64,000 nucleotides of DNA from Microtetraspora fusca (GTDB taxonomy: Bacteria; Actinomycetota; Actinomycetes; Streptosporangiales; Streptosporangiaceae): contig NZ_BBYK01000046.1 of the NCBI RefSeq assembly GCF_001570365.1, forward strand, positions 186,001 to 250,000. The letters run 5' to 3'. Made by a program: the position numbers and the translations under genes. How positions within the stretch are numbered: position 1 is the stretch's first letter; the number at the start of each line of letters is the position of its first letter. The notes beneath the pieces were generated by a model. That model ran no database searches. It was given only the letters and a program-made list of their open reading frames with translations, and was not told the origin of the DNA. Positions 46,354 through 55,404 of this stretch are shown here, in pieces.

Positions 46354-46998
46354 ATGCGGCGCGGGTTTGCGGGCGGAGTCGCGGCTCTCGCCCTGGTCAC
46401 CGTGTCCGTCGCCGCGTTCGCGCTCGGCTGTTCCCCCGACGCCGCCCCGTCTCTGCCGCCCGCTCCGCCCCTGAGCGCGGCCACCCCGGAGGCGGCGCCG
46501 ACGGCCGCCAAACCGGCGAGGCCGACCGCGAAGGCGATGCCCGCCTCGCCTCCGGTACGGCTGGAAATCCCGCGGATCGGCGTGCGTACGGGCCTCATGA
46601 CGCTCGGCAAGAACCCGGACGGCACGCTGGAGGTGCCGCCACTCTCCCGGGTGGACGAAGCGGGCTGGTACCGGCTCGGCCCCGCGCCGGGAGCGACCGG
46701 ACCGGCCGTGATCGTCGGGCACGTGGACTCGAAGCAGGGGCCGGGGGTCTTTTTCCGCCTCGGCGACCTGCGGCCGGGCGACACCGTGAAGGTGTCCCGA
46801 CAGGACGGGACACAGGCCACATTTAGCGTCGATTCCCTAGAAAGCGTACGAAAAGATCGTTTTCCGACGGGGAAAGTGTACGGAATGACGGATTTCCCAG
46901 GTCTGCGACTGATCACTTGTGGTGGAACCTTCGACCAGGGAAGCGGGCACTACCTCAACAACGTGATCGTCTACGCGCACCTGGTTTCTCCCCGGTGA
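46354..46998 (+). CDS. Class F-like sortase
   Basis: 214 residues. ATG 46354 has GGAG 7 bases upstream. Signal/anchor segment 7-26, a Pro/Ala-rich linker to about 66, then the sortase barrel: LEIPRIGVRTGLMTLGKNPDGTLEVPP, VIVGHVDSKQGPGVFFRLGDLRPGD with His123, and RLITCGGTFD with Cys189. The position where the catalytic Arg is expected (about 12 after Cys) is Leu201 (GHYLNNVIVYA), and the only Arg after Cys189 is the final residue. The activity is therefore uncertain. ALGC at 24-27 is not a standard lipobox. No LPxTG substrate is found in the window. Confidence 0.88.
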   Translation: MRRGFAGGVAALALVTVSVAAFALGCSPDAAPSLPPAPPLSAATPEAAPTAAKPARPTAKAMPASPPVRLEIPRIGVRTGLMTLGKNPDGTLEVPPLSRVDEAGWYRLGPAPGATGPAVIVGHVDSKQGPGVFFRLGDLRPGDTVKVSRQDGTQATFSVDSLESVRKDRFPTGKVYGMTDFPGLRLITCGGTFDQGSGHYLNNVIVYAHLVSPR

Positions 46999-47398
46999 CC
47001 TTGGACGCCCCAGCGCCCTCCGGCCCGTCGCATTCCGTCCGAGGCCACCGTGTGCACCGGCACCATCGCTGACATCGGCGAAGGTGGACCCGGGGCGACG
47101 GAGACCGAAGACATGCCCAGACCGGCCGACCATCGCGGTCGGTGAAGACGTCCCCGGACCGGTGGAGACAACGCCGCAGTGGGTGAGGACGGGCCTCGAT
47201 CGATGAAGCCGGAACCGAAATCGACGGAGACAAGGCCAGGGTCCGTATACACGTCGGGGCGGGCGACGACGGCCACAGACGGTAGGGCGACCGGCCTGGG
47301 GGCCCGCTTTGGTGACCCGCTTTGGTGACCCGCTTTGGTGGGGACAGCCCGGCTTGGGGAAGACGGGCCGACGTGGGCGCCGTCCAGGTGACGAGGTG
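46999..47398. other. Intergenic region between sortase and WXG-like unit
   Basis: 400 bases with no supported gene. The segment near 47160-47310 is rich in direct GACGG/GGAGAC-type words. Both neighbouring genes end here (convergent), so terminators are expected, but none is clear. Confidence 0.5.
47304..47340 (+). repeat. 13-bp tandem repeat (about 2.8 copies)
   Basis: CCGCTTTGGTGAC at 47304-47316 and 47317-47329, with a partial third copy to 47340. It lies in the non-coding spacer after the sortase gene. Confidence 0.85.
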
Positions 47399-47785
47399 TC
47401 AGGAGAACGCGGGCGGCGCGCCGACGCCCCTGGGGATCCACCGCGGCGTGTCGGCGGCCTGGTCGCTGATGGCGGTCAGCACGGCCTGCCGGTACATCGC
47501 CAGCCGGTTGCGCCACTCGGCCACGTCGTCCACGTACCGCTTGGCCACGGGCGCGTCCCAGACGTCGGTGCTCCGCGCCATCTGATACGGCTTGTCCAGA
47601 GATCCGGTGAGCTGTTCCATGAGCGGCAGAACCTGGAGCCAGAGATCGACGAGCCGCTGGTATTCGGGGTTGAACACCCACGTCGTGTGCTGGCCGCCGG
47701 GCGCGAGCAGATCCGTGGCCGACGGCGCGGGCGGCGTCTCTCCCGCCTGGAGCGGTGTGGGCGCGGGCGGATCCCCATAGATCAC
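47399..47785 (-). CDS. Small protein encoded with the long low-complexity protein
   Basis: 128 residues. GTG 47785 overlaps the previous stop (GTGA) and has AGGA upstream. Residues 1-30 are Pro/Ala-rich; the rest is helical (EYQRLVDLWLQVLPLMEQLTGSL, YVDDVAEWRNRLAMYRQAVLTAIS) with a WxNR-like turn. It has no signal peptide. The helical hairpin resembles the size and pattern of WXG100-superfamily proteins secreted by type VII systems, but the WxG motif itself is not present. No recognised family. Confidence 0.75.
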   Translation of the reverse strand: MIYGDPPAPTPLQAGETPPAPSATDLLAPGGQHTTWVFNPEYQRLVDLWLQVLPLMEQLTGSLDKPYQMARSTDVWDAPVAKRYVDDVAEWRNRLAMYRQAVLTAISDQAADTPRWIPRGVGAPPAFS

Positions 47786-50490
47786 GTCTTTCCTCCCTTG
47801 GCCTTCTCTCTCGCCGCGTCCACGGAGTCCGGCGTGCCGTGAACGGCGTCACCGCCACCCGTGGCGAACGGATCTTCCGTAACGTTGTCCTCCGGCGTTC
47901 CCACGTAATCTCCGAGAGGGTCTCCGGGGGCCAACCCCGGATGACGTACGCTCTGCCGGGTCGGCTCCAGGGGCTCGACGAATCCCGGCGGGCCGTCGGG
48001 GTGCGGCCCGGGCGACGTGCCAGACGCCGCGTGAACCCCTACCGCATGAACACCCGCCCCGTGAGCTCCGCTCCCCTGCGTTCCGGTCCCGTGAGCTCCC
48101 GATCCGTGAGCTCCCGATCCGTGAGCTCCCGATCCGTGGCCACCCGATGCGTGGGCGACCGATCCGTGGCCGCCTGACCCGTCGGCCCCTTGGATGGCCG
48201 CACCGCCGGTTCCCGACGCGTGAACGCTCGATCCCTGGCCGCCTGAACCATGAACGCCGGAGCCGAGGTCGCCGGAACCTTGGGCGCCTGTCGTGCCGGT
48301 TCCTGATGCGTGTCCGGCTGTCCCGGTCGCGGCTCCGGTGGTCACCGTGCCCGCCCCCGCGCCTGCTCCGGTCGTCGTAGCCCCTGTTCCAGCGCTACCC
48401 GCATCCGGCGCGTGCCCGGAGCCGGGGCCGCCGACGGCGCCTGTGTCCGGGGTTCCTGTAGCGGCACCGGCCGTGACGTGCGCGGTCGTGGGCTGGGCCG
48501 CGCCGCCGTCCACCGAGGTGAGAGCGGCGTCGGCGACGTGGTTCATGGGCGTGGAGACGACCTTCACGCCGTCCACGACGATCACCTGCCGCCCGACGGT
48601 CTGATCGATGTCGTCCGGATGGTCCTTCCACGGCGTGTCGATGATGAGGGAATCGTCCCGCGAAAGGCCTGAGCCGCCGGCGGCCGATGCGCCGTCCCCT
48701 CCGTAGGCACCGTGTGCCACCGCGCCCGTAGTAGCCGGGACGCCGTGCGACGCCGTCCCGGTATCACCGGAGACCGTAGTCGCTGTCCCTGGGGAGGAGG
48801 CAGATGACGCTTCCCCGGTCGTGCCGATGATCGAGCTCCCCCAGGCGTCCCCTGTACCGCTCGCGGACGAGGCCGCACCCGCACCGCCGCCTGTGGCAGC
48901 TGGGGCGCTTGAGGACGTGCCGGCCGACACGTCCCCGGCCTGGCCGGTAGCCGTGACGCCCGCATCGCCACCGCCCCCCACACCGGGTATGCCGCCGGAC
49001 GACACCCCCGCGCCGGGGGCAGCCGCCGTTTCGCCGTAGGAGGCCGCGTGCACCCCGGCCCCGGCGTCGCCGTACGCAGGGGATGCGGCGGTGGACGCGC
49101 CGTCAGCACCGCCGAGGGGCACGCCGGGCGCATGTGTCGCGGTGCTGCCGGACGTTACGGCCCCTGTCGTGCTCGTGGCCGCTCCGTCGGTCGTGCCGAC
49201 CGGAATTCCTCCTGAGCCGGCGCCCGCGGAGGCCGTACCCGCCGCCGGGGTGCCGGTCGAGGTGGTGCCGGCCGCGCTCGCGGACGCATCTCCTGCCGCC
49301 CCCACGGAGCCGCCGTCTGCCGTCGTGATGGTGCTTCCCGTCCCGGCGGCACCGGCGGCTGTGCCCGTCGAAGCGTGGCCGACACCTGCCGTCGTTCCGG
49401 TGGACGCATCGACGGCACCCGTCGTCGTCCCGGCAGAGACGTCTCCAGCCGCCGTACCAGGAGAGGAACCTCCGGCACCTGTTGCCGAGCCGCTCGAAAC
49501 GTCGCCGGCACCCGCGGTCGTGATGGTGCTTCCCGCACCGGTGGCCGTCCCGGTCGAAGCATGTCCGGTACCCGTCGTCCCGCTGGACGCGCCTCCGGTG
49601 CCGGTGGAGGCGTGTCCGGTGTCGGTGCCGTTCCAGGTGTCGTAGACGGCGTCCGGATGGGGGTTGTCGACGGCGATCTTCGGGGCGGGGGCGGCGGTGG
49701 TGGCTTTCGGGGCGACGTCCTCTGACGCGATGTCCACCCGGATGGGCTCTTCGTCCGTCTTGCCCCCGCCGGAGGAACCGCCGGTCTTCGGCGCGTGTTC
49801 CTTGGCCTTCCCGGGGTCTTTGCCGGGATTGTCGGCGCTCCCCCGACCGTCGGTCTCCTTGCCGGTGGATCCGTGCCCGGCATCCTTCCCGGATTCCTTG
49901 CCGGACGCTTTCCCGTGCTCTTTGGCGGTCTCCTTGCCGGAGTCGTGGCTGGGGTCCTTGGCCGCGCCGTCCTTGGGGTCGTCCGCCGGTCGGGTGATGT
50001 CCGGTTCGGCGTCGGTGCCCTTGGACGTGCCATGGTCCGGAGACTTTGTCTTCTTGTGCGGCGAATCATCGGATGTGCCGTGCGCGCCCTTATCGGGCCC
50101 GTTGTCGGCCCCCTTGGCCGAGTCCGATCCCTTACCGGAATGCGGGTCCTTGTCCGTAGGCGTCTTCTTGGCGGTGTCGTCCTTGGGGTCGTCCGCCGGT
50201 TTCGTGATGTCGCGCTCGGCACCGGAGGACGCCGACGACGGCCTGGCCGCCCCGGACGACTGCTTCTCCTTCTTCTCCAGGAGGTCGAGCCGTACGGCGA
50301 CGTCCTTCACCATCGCGCCGCAGGCGTCCGCCACCTGGGCGGGACGGTGGGTCGTCTGTACGGCGACGCCGGCGGCGCGCGTGAGCCGCGTGACCTGGGC
50401 CTCGATGCCGTCCATCTGCTTCGCGGCCTGCTTGACGTGGGCCAGCAGTTCGCGGACCAGCTTCGGGTCCATCCCGTCCAGTTTGGGCAT
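47782..50490 (-). CDS. 902-residue protein with helical N-terminus and long repetitive low-complexity tail
   Basis: ATG 50490 has GGAGG 7 bases upstream. Residues 1-70 form a compact helical domain (KLDGMDPKLVRELLAHVKQAAKQMDGIEAQVTRL, then MVKDVAVRLDLLEKKEK). Residues 75-220 are Lys/Asp/Pro/Ser-rich with repeated ADDPKD and DKDPHSGKG-like words. Residues 270-790 are almost only Ala, Gly, Ser and Thr. Near 795-860 short repeats GSGAH/ASGGH occur. The end (about 865-902, EPTRQSVRHPGLAPGDPLGDYV) is a short conserved-looking block. No signal peptide or helix is visible; if exported, a type VII-like route would be required, but no secretion genes are nearby. The function is unknown. Confidence 0.7.
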   Translation of the reverse strand: MPKLDGMDPKLVRELLAHVKQAAKQMDGIEAQVTRLTRAAGVAVQTTHRPAQVADACGAMVKDVAVRLDLLEKKEKQSSGAARPSSASSGAERDITKPADDPKDDTAKKTPTDKDPHSGKGSDSAKGADNGPDKGAHGTSDDSPHKKTKSPDHGTSKGTDAEPDITRPADDPKDGAAKDPSHDSGKETAKEHGKASGKESGKDAGHGSTGKETDGRGSADNPGKDPGKAKEHAPKTGGSSGGGKTDEEPIRVDIASEDVAPKATTAAPAPKIAVDNPHPDAVYDTWNGTDTGHASTGTGGASSGTTGTGHASTGTATGAGSTITTAGAGDVSSGSATGAGGSSPGTAAGDVSAGTTTGAVDASTGTTAGVGHASTGTAAGAAGTGSTITTADGGSVGAAGDASASAAGTTSTGTPAAGTASAGAGSGGIPVGTTDGAATSTTGAVTSGSTATHAPGVPLGGADGASTAASPAYGDAGAGVHAASYGETAAAPGAGVSSGGIPGVGGGGDAGVTATGQAGDVSAGTSSSAPAATGGGAGAASSASGTGDAWGSSIIGTTGEASSASSPGTATTVSGDTGTASHGVPATTGAVAHGAYGGDGASAAGGSGLSRDDSLIIDTPWKDHPDDIDQTVGRQVIVVDGVKVVSTPMNHVADAALTSVDGGAAQPTTAHVTAGAATGTPDTGAVGGPGSGHAPDAGSAGTGATTTGAGAGAGTVTTGAATGTAGHASGTGTTGAQGSGDLGSGVHGSGGQGSSVHASGTGGAAIQGADGSGGHGSVAHASGGHGSGAHGSGAHGSGAHGTGTQGSGAHGAGVHAVGVHAASGTSPGPHPDGPPGFVEPLEPTRQSVRHPGLAPGDPLGDYVGTPEDNVTEDPFATGGGDAVHGTPDSVDAAREKAKGGKT
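48091..48150 (-). repeat. 15-bp tandem repeats encoding GSGAH
   Basis: Three identical 15-base units (48091-48105, 48106-48120, 48121-48135; plus-strand GTGAGCTCCCGATCC) and a diverged fourth lie within the low-complexity gene and encode Gly-Ser-Gly-Ala-His on the minus strand. Copy number is likely to vary by slippage. Confidence 0.9.
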
Positions 50491-50597
50491 GGGCACGCCT
50501 CCACGAAGACATCGGCGCACTTACCGTAACCGCGACGTTAGCCCGACATGCCTTCGATAGCCAGACGGCATGATTGACCCGGTTTGCTGGTGTTGAG

Positions 50598-51248
50598 TCA
50601 ATCCCCCGTGGCGATGTAGCTCACCACACCGCGCAGCTTCTCCACGGAGAGCGCACCCTTGCGTAGCACCCGGGGCACCGCGCTGGTCAGGTCCACGATC
50701 GTGGAGGGCACGTCGTCGGCGCACTTGCCGCCGTCCAGATAGACGGCGACGGAGTCTCCGAGCTGCGCCTCCGCCTCCTCGGCGGTGGTGGCGGGCGCGG
50801 CGCCGGACCGGTTGGCGCTGGAAACCGCCATGGGGCCGGTGTCCTTGAGCAGGTCGAGCGCGATGGCGTGCAGCGGCATCCGCACGGCGACGGTGCCCTT
50901 GGTGTCGCCGAGGTCCCACGACAGCGACCGGTTGGCCCGGCAGATCAACGTCAGCGGTCCGGGCCAGAACGAGTCCACCAGGTCCTGTCCGTACGGACCG
51001 AGGTCCTCGACCAGGGCGGTCGCCGCGCGTACCGTGCCGACGAGCACAGGGACCGGCATGTCGCGGCCGCGTCCCTTGGCCTCCAGAAGCGCCGCCACGG
51101 CCGACGGGGTGAAGGCGTCGGCGCCGATGCCGTACACCGTGTCCGTCGGCAACACCACCAGTTCGCCCCCGCGTACGGCCGACGCCGCGTCGATCAGCCC
51201 GGAGGTGCGCTCGCCCTGCTTCGCACAGTCATAGCGCCTACTGCTCAT
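50598..51248 (-). CDS. L-threonylcarbamoyladenylate synthase (Sua5/YwlC/TsaC family)
   Basis: 216 residues. It makes threonylcarbamoyl-AMP from threonine, bicarbonate and ATP for the t6A modification of ANN-decoding tRNAs. KxR/SxN signatures: VLPTDTVYGIGADAF, EAKGRGRDMPVPVLVG, FWPGPLTLICRA, VAVRMPLHAIAL and VSSANRSGAAPATTAEEA. ATG 51248 (or 51257) after AAGGAG is preferred over upstream codons. It belongs to the rpmE-prfA-prmC-sua5 order conserved in actinobacteria. Confidence 0.94.
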   Translation of the reverse strand: MSSRRYDCAKQGERTSGLIDAASAVRGGELVVLPTDTVYGIGADAFTPSAVAALLEAKGRGRDMPVPVLVGTVRAATALVEDLGPYGQDLVDSFWPGPLTLICRANRSLSWDLGDTKGTVAVRMPLHAIALDLLKDTGPMAVSSANRSGAAPATTAEEAEAQLGDSVAVYLDGGKCADDVPSTIVDLTSAVPRVLRKGALSVEKLRGVVSYIATGD

Positions 51249-51282
51249 GCGTCCCATCTCCTTCTCAGGTACGGCACGGCTC

Positions 51283-52137
51283 TCACTCCTGTCCGAGGCG
51301 CCCGGTGACGAAACGGTCCCGCCCCGTGAGGTCCTGGCGCAGCCGTACGTCACGCCAGCCGTTGTCCTCCGAGAAGAGCCAGTAGACGGCGTTGCCCTGC
51401 TCGTCGGCGTGCTCGACCGCGACGAACCCGCCCGGCCGCAGCAGCCGCCGTGCCGTGCGTTCGACCGCTCTGACCTCGTCGAGGCCGTCCTCTCCGGAAC
51501 CGTACAGGGCGCGCGACGGGTCGTAGTCGCGTACCTCGGGGTCGCGCGGGACGGCTCCCGGCGGGATGTACGGCGGGTTGGAGATCACCAGATCGACCTT
51601 GCCGTTCAGTTCCCGCAGGCAGTCGGTGAGGTCCTCCGGATGCAGCGTCGTCCGACCCTGGCCGTGCTCCAGGATGTTCCGCTTGGCCCAGCCGTACGCC
51701 ACGGGGTCGATCTCGACGGCGTGGACCTGGGCGAGCGCCACCTCCTGTGCGATCGACAGCGCGATGGCGCCGGATCCCGTGCCAAGGTCGACGACGACGG
51801 GTGAGGCGACGTCCATCTCGCGCAGCCGGTCGATCGCCCAGCCGGCCACGACCTCGGTCTCGGGCCGAGGAACGAACACACCGGGGCCCACTTCGAGCGA
51901 GAGGTAGCGGAAGTAGGCCCGGCCGGTGATGTGCTGCAGCGGCTCCCGGGCCTCCCTACGCGCGATGCCCTCCCAGAAGAGGGCGTCGAAGTCCGCGTCC
52001 TTGACGGTGTGCAGCTTGCCGCGCGGCACGCCGTGCACGAAGGCCGCGATCTCCTCGGCATCGGTTCGCGGTGACGGCACGCCCGCCTCGGCGAGCCGGG
52101 CGGTGGCGAGTGCGATCTCGTCAAGCAGGAAGGTCAT
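51283..52137 (-). CDS. prmC: Peptide chain release factor N5-glutamine methyltransferase PrmC (HemK)
   Basis: 284-residue SAM-dependent enzyme that methylates the Gln of the GGQ motif in release factors, the product of the gene just upstream being one substrate. SAM site DLGTGSGAIAL (117-127), substrate motif NPPY (187-190). The N-terminal helical bundle (RTDAEEIAAFVHGV, REPLQHITGRAYF) is typical. It starts 8 bases after prfA. Confidence 0.95.
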   Translation of the reverse strand: MTFLLDEIALATARLAEAGVPSPRTDAEEIAAFVHGVPRGKLHTVKDADFDALFWEGIARREAREPLQHITGRAYFRYLSLEVGPGVFVPRPETEVVAGWAIDRLREMDVASPVVVDLGTGSGAIALSIAQEVALAQVHAVEIDPVAYGWAKRNILEHGQGRTTLHPEDLTDCLRELNGKVDLVISNPPYIPPGAVPRDPEVRDYDPSRALYGSGEDGLDEVRAVERTARRLLRPGGFVAVEHADEQGNAVYWLFSEDNGWRDVRLRQDLTGRDRFVTGRLGQE

Positions 52138-52145
52138 CGGTCCAC

Positions 52146-53192
52146 TTACGAATGGGCAGCCAGCTTTTCCGCCAGTTCGGCGTCGAGCAATGCCTGTATC
52201 ACCGCGTCCAGATCCCCGTCCAGGACTTGGTCGAGGTTATAGGCCTTGAAGCCCACCCGATGGTCGGAAATGCGATTCTCAGGGAAGTTGTAAGTACGGA
52301 TCCGCTCAGAACGGTCGACCGTACGCACCTGCGATTTGCGCTCGGCCATGGCCGCCGCCTCGGCCTCTTCCTGGGCCATCGCGAGCAGGCGGGCCCGCAG
52401 GATGCGCATCGCCGACTCCTTGTTCTGGAGCTGGCTCTTCTCGTTCTGGCAGGACACGACCACGCCGGTCGGGACGTGGGTGATCCGGACGGCGGAGTCG
52501 GTGGTGTTGACGCTCTGGCCACCGGGGCCGCTCGACCGGAAGACGTCGATCCGCAGGTCGTTGGCGTCGATCTGGACGTCCACCTCTTCGGCCTCGGGGT
52601 AGACGAGCACGCCCGCCGCCGAGGTGTGGATGCGGCCCTGGGACTCGGTCACCGGGACGCGCTGGACGCGGTGGACGCCACCTTCGAACTTGAGGCGGGC
52701 CCAGACGCCCTCTCTGCCCTTGATCGCGACCGTGACGTCCTTGTAGCCGCCGAGGTCGGAGTGCTGGGCGTCGATGATCTCGGTCTTGTATCCGACGCGC
52801 TCGGCGTATCGCAGGTACATCCGCAGGAGGTCGCCGGCGAACAGGGCCGACTCCTGGCCGCCCTCACCCGCCTTGATCTCCATGATGATGTCCTTGTCAT
52901 CGTTCGGGTCGCGCGGGACCAGGAGGTGCGTCAGCCGCTCCTCCAGCGCCGGGATGCGACCCTCCAGCTCGGTGGCCTCGTCGGCGAACGCCGAGTCCTC
53001 CGCCGCCAGTTCCCGCGCCGCCGCGAGGTCCTCCCGGACGCCCTCCAGCTCGCGGTACGTCGTGACGATGGGCGTGAGCGTCGCGTAGCGCTTGCCGTAC
53101 GTCCGCGCCTTGGCCTGGTCGGCGTGCACGGAGGGATCGGCGAGCTTCAACTCCAGATCCGCGTACTCACTGATGATCTCGTCGAGATTCAC
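52146..53192 (-). CDS. prfA: Peptide chain release factor 1
   Basis: 348-residue factor for UAG/UAA. The GGQ motif is at 224-226 ([20 protein letters not shown]). The recognition region [19 protein letters not shown] is present; the recognition tripeptide that reads the stop codon is expected in this part. The N-terminal coiled domain and [14 protein letters not shown] end are normal. Its GTG start has AAAGGAT at 4-5 bases. Confidence 0.97.
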   Translation of the reverse strand: MNLDEIISEYADLELKLADPSVHADQAKARTYGKRYATLTPIVTTYRELEGVREDLAAARELAAEDSAFADEATELEGRIPALEERLTHLLVPRDPNDDKDIIMEIKAGEGGQESALFAGDLLRMYLRYAERVGYKTEIIDAQHSDLGGYKDVTVAIKGREGVWARLKFEGGVHRVQRVPVTESQGRIHTSAAGVLVYPEAEEVDVQIDANDLRIDVFRSSGPGGQSVNTTDSAVRITHVPTGVVVSCQNEKSQLQNKESAMRILRARLLAMAQEEAEAAAMAERKSQVRTVDRSERIRTYNFPENRISDHRVGFKAYNLDQVLDGDLDAVIQALLDAELAEKLAAHS

Positions 53193-53310
53193 CGCGATCC
53201 TTTCCTTGGGTACGGCTTTCGGGATTTGGCCTCCATCACGAAGAACGCCGACCCGGGCACGCCTCTTGTCGAAATCGAAAGAGACGGTCCGAGCCGGCGT
53301 CCGCGAAGAG

Positions 53311-53532
53311 CTACTGGCCCTTCTGGGCCTTCTTCCCGAAGCGCGCCTCGAAGCGCGCCACCCGGCCGCCCGTGTCGAGGATCTTCTGCTTGCCCGTGTA
53401 GAACGGGTGGCAGGCGGAGCAGACGTCGGCGTGGATGACGCCGTTCTTGGCGGTGCTGCGGGTGGTGAAGCTGTTCCCGCAGGTGCAGGTCACCTGGGTG
53501 ACGACGTAGTCCGGGTGAATCTCGGGCTTCAT
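53311..53532 (-). CDS. rpmE: 50S ribosomal protein L31
   Basis: 73 residues. Zinc-type (C+) L31: Cys16, Cys18, Cys38 and Cys41 ([30 protein letters not shown]). Zinc-free paralogues are induced under zinc starvation; this is the housekeeping form. It is transcribed toward prfA with a 118-bp spacer. Confidence 0.97.
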   Translation of the reverse strand: MKPEIHPDYVVTQVTCTCGNSFTTRSTAKNGVIHADVCSACHPFYTGKQKILDTGGRVARFEARFGKKAQKGQ

Positions 53533-54105
53533 TGTTCAGTCCTAACGCTAGGCGCGGTCGCCGGGTCGCTTGTTCACCTTGCAGGATCGCCCGTGCAGGC
53601 TTGCGCGCGTCGGGCACATACGGACGCGCGCGCGGGAACCGGTACCGCTGCGGTTCGGCTACCAGTGTGCCAGATCGTGAAACCGCTCCACGCCGTCGGC
53701 TATTCCCCGCCTGTACACGCGGCGTCCTCCGGGCTGTCGGCGTGCCGCGCCGACCCGCCTCCCGGGGGCGTCACGGCCTCTGGTAGGCGGCCTGACCAGA
53801 CTCCGCGGGAAGCGCCGGAAAGCGGGACGCCATCGGCGTGTCGCGATGTGTCCTATGCCACTTTCGACGCCGAAGATCAGTTTCTGCGGCGCTTGTCGGA
53901 ATGCCTCTCAGAGACCTCTCAGGATGTGGATAACTCTCGAGTTCCCAGGTGATGGCCCATATCCCAACATTGTGGAACGTTCGGGAAAGGGCTCGGTAAA
54001 TGAGGTGCAACCTCACCATCCGGGTGGACGAGTCACACAGGCACCACTAGGCTCCGGTGTTCAAACCCGACTTTTCCCTCAATTTTACCAATGTTAGGGG
54101 TATCC
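53533..54105. other. Divergent intergenic region (rpmE / secreted Ig-like protein)
   Basis: About 570 bases; no frame shows coding character or a family match. The rpmE side (53540-53650) should contain its promoter. TGAGGT (54001-54006) and ACCTCA (54010-54015) form an inverted repeat with a 3-base spacer about 90 bp before the secreted-protein start. Confidence 0.45.
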
Positions 54106-55227
54106 ATGAGGAAGAGCCTGCGGCTTGCAGTAGCAGCCGCAACGGGGGCGGCACTCTTCGCTACCGGTGCGGCCATCACCGTAGCCTCCCCCGCTAACGC
54201 CGTATCGGCCGTCGCCCTTCGCGCACTGGGCATCGCCGACATCAAGGTGGACACGTCGGTGGCCTTCATCCCGCCCACCGGCAGCGACACGATTCCCTTC
54301 GTGATCAAGGTCAATGACCCCTATGTCGGCAACAAGGCGCCGACCATCAAGGCGGAGTTCTGGAAGGAGGGAGAGCAGACCACCAGCGCGGGTCATTCTG
54401 CCTCGGTCACTCAGCTGACGGATCTGGCCAACAGCACGCCGGCCCCGACGCCGCCGACAAGTCCTGTTGAGGTCAAGGGCACCATTCCGGTCTCGTCGAG
54501 CGACAAGCCGACCACCTCCACTGGCAAGTGGACCTTGAGGGTCACGGTAAAGCCCGATGGTGGCGACGCTGTGACCAAGGATGAGACTTTCGAGGTCAAG
54601 GCGGCGACGCGGGTCAACGGGGCGAGCGTTTCGCCGAACCCCGTCACGCTGAAGTCGGGCAAGGACGTCGACGTCTTCGTCGCGTTCGAGCTGGAGAAGT
54701 CGGGCGACGAGAAGCTCACCGACGTCCGGCTGGAGAGCAAGAGCTACGACGACTACATCTCGCTCAGCACCGGCATGGAGTCGGACGGCAAGTCGTACCA
54801 CGACTCGGCCTCCTTCGACTACAGCACCTCGACCGGCGCCTGGCAGCTGAAGATCACGGTCACCCGTGGTTCGAAGACCTACAGCTTCGTCAAGGGCTTC
54901 GAGGTCAAGAAGTCCGGCTCCTCCAAGGCCAGCTCGAAGATCACGCTGACCGCCTCGCCCACCTCGCTGAAGAAGGGCAAGACGACCAAGCTCTCCGGCA
55001 AGGTCTACCGCGGCTCCGGCGCGTGGAAGAAGAAGATCATGAAGCTCTACTTCAAGAAGAAGGGCTCCTCGAAGTGGTCGTTCGTGGGCTACGTCGGCTC
55101 CAGCTCGACCGGTAAGTTCAGCAAGACCGTCAAGCCGAAGTACACCGGCTACTGGCGTCTGGCGGCCACGGGCACCAGCACGACCTACGGCTCCTACTCG
55201 AACTACAAGCTCGTGACGGTCAAGTAG
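54106..55227 (+). CDS. Secreted Lys/Ser/Thr-rich protein with Ig-like domains
   Basis: 373 residues. ATG 54106 follows AGGGG; the signal peptide (MRKSLRLAVAAATGAALFAT) is cut near SPANA. Three beta-rich parts: about 45-170 (IPFVIKVNDPY, WTLRVTV), about 175-275 (ASVSPNPVTLKSGKDVDVFVAFEL) and about 285-373 (ITLTASPTSLKKGKTTKLSGKV, YWRLAATGTSTTYGSYSNYKLVTV). The last is an Ig-like domain common in actinobacterial extracellular proteins. Lysine codons are almost all AAG, suggesting high expression. A strong terminator follows. Role unknown; cell-surface structure or matrix is an inference. Confidence 0.85.
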   Translation: MRKSLRLAVAAATGAALFATGAAITVASPANAVSAVALRALGIADIKVDTSVAFIPPTGSDTIPFVIKVNDPYVGNKAPTIKAEFWKEGEQTTSAGHSASVTQLTDLANSTPAPTPPTSPVEVKGTIPVSSSDKPTTSTGKWTLRVTVKPDGGDAVTKDETFEVKAATRVNGASVSPNPVTLKSGKDVDVFVAFELEKSGDEKLTDVRLESKSYDDYISLSTGMESDGKSYHDSASFDYSTSTGAWQLKITVTRGSKTYSFVKGFEVKKSGSSKASSKITLTASPTSLKKGKTTKLSGKVYRGSGAWKKKIMKLYFKKKGSSKWSFVGYVGSSSTGKFSKTVKPKYTGYWRLAATGTSTTYGSYSNYKLVTVK

Positions 55228-55290
55228 CGGCTCAGGGGATCTGCACGCCTCGCGTCACCAACCCCTGGCGCAAGCCGTACAGCACCAGGG

Positions 55291-55324
55291 AAGGCCCGCA
55301 CGGTTCACACCGTGCGGGCCTTTT
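55291..55324 (+). terminator. Rho-independent terminator of the secreted-protein gene
   Basis: A 14-bp perfect stem (55291-55304 with 55309-55322), loop TCAC and a TTTT run. It lies 64 bases after the stop codon and just before the sigma-factor gene. Confidence 0.92.
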
Positions 55325-55404
55325 CGCGTCCGGCGACGAGAAGGGCGCCATAGAACCGGGACCTCGCGCTCGTCCCCATGAGTGATGAGACCCGAGGAGA
55401 ACCT

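Noticed and set aside
53925-53933. DnaA-box-like 9-mer (TTATCCACA on the minus strand)
   Set aside because: A single box, no cluster and no dnaA or dnaN nearby; not an origin.
53771-54019. 82-codon minus-strand frame between rpmE and the secreted-protein gene
   Set aside because: No ribosome site, unusual composition and no recognisable motif.
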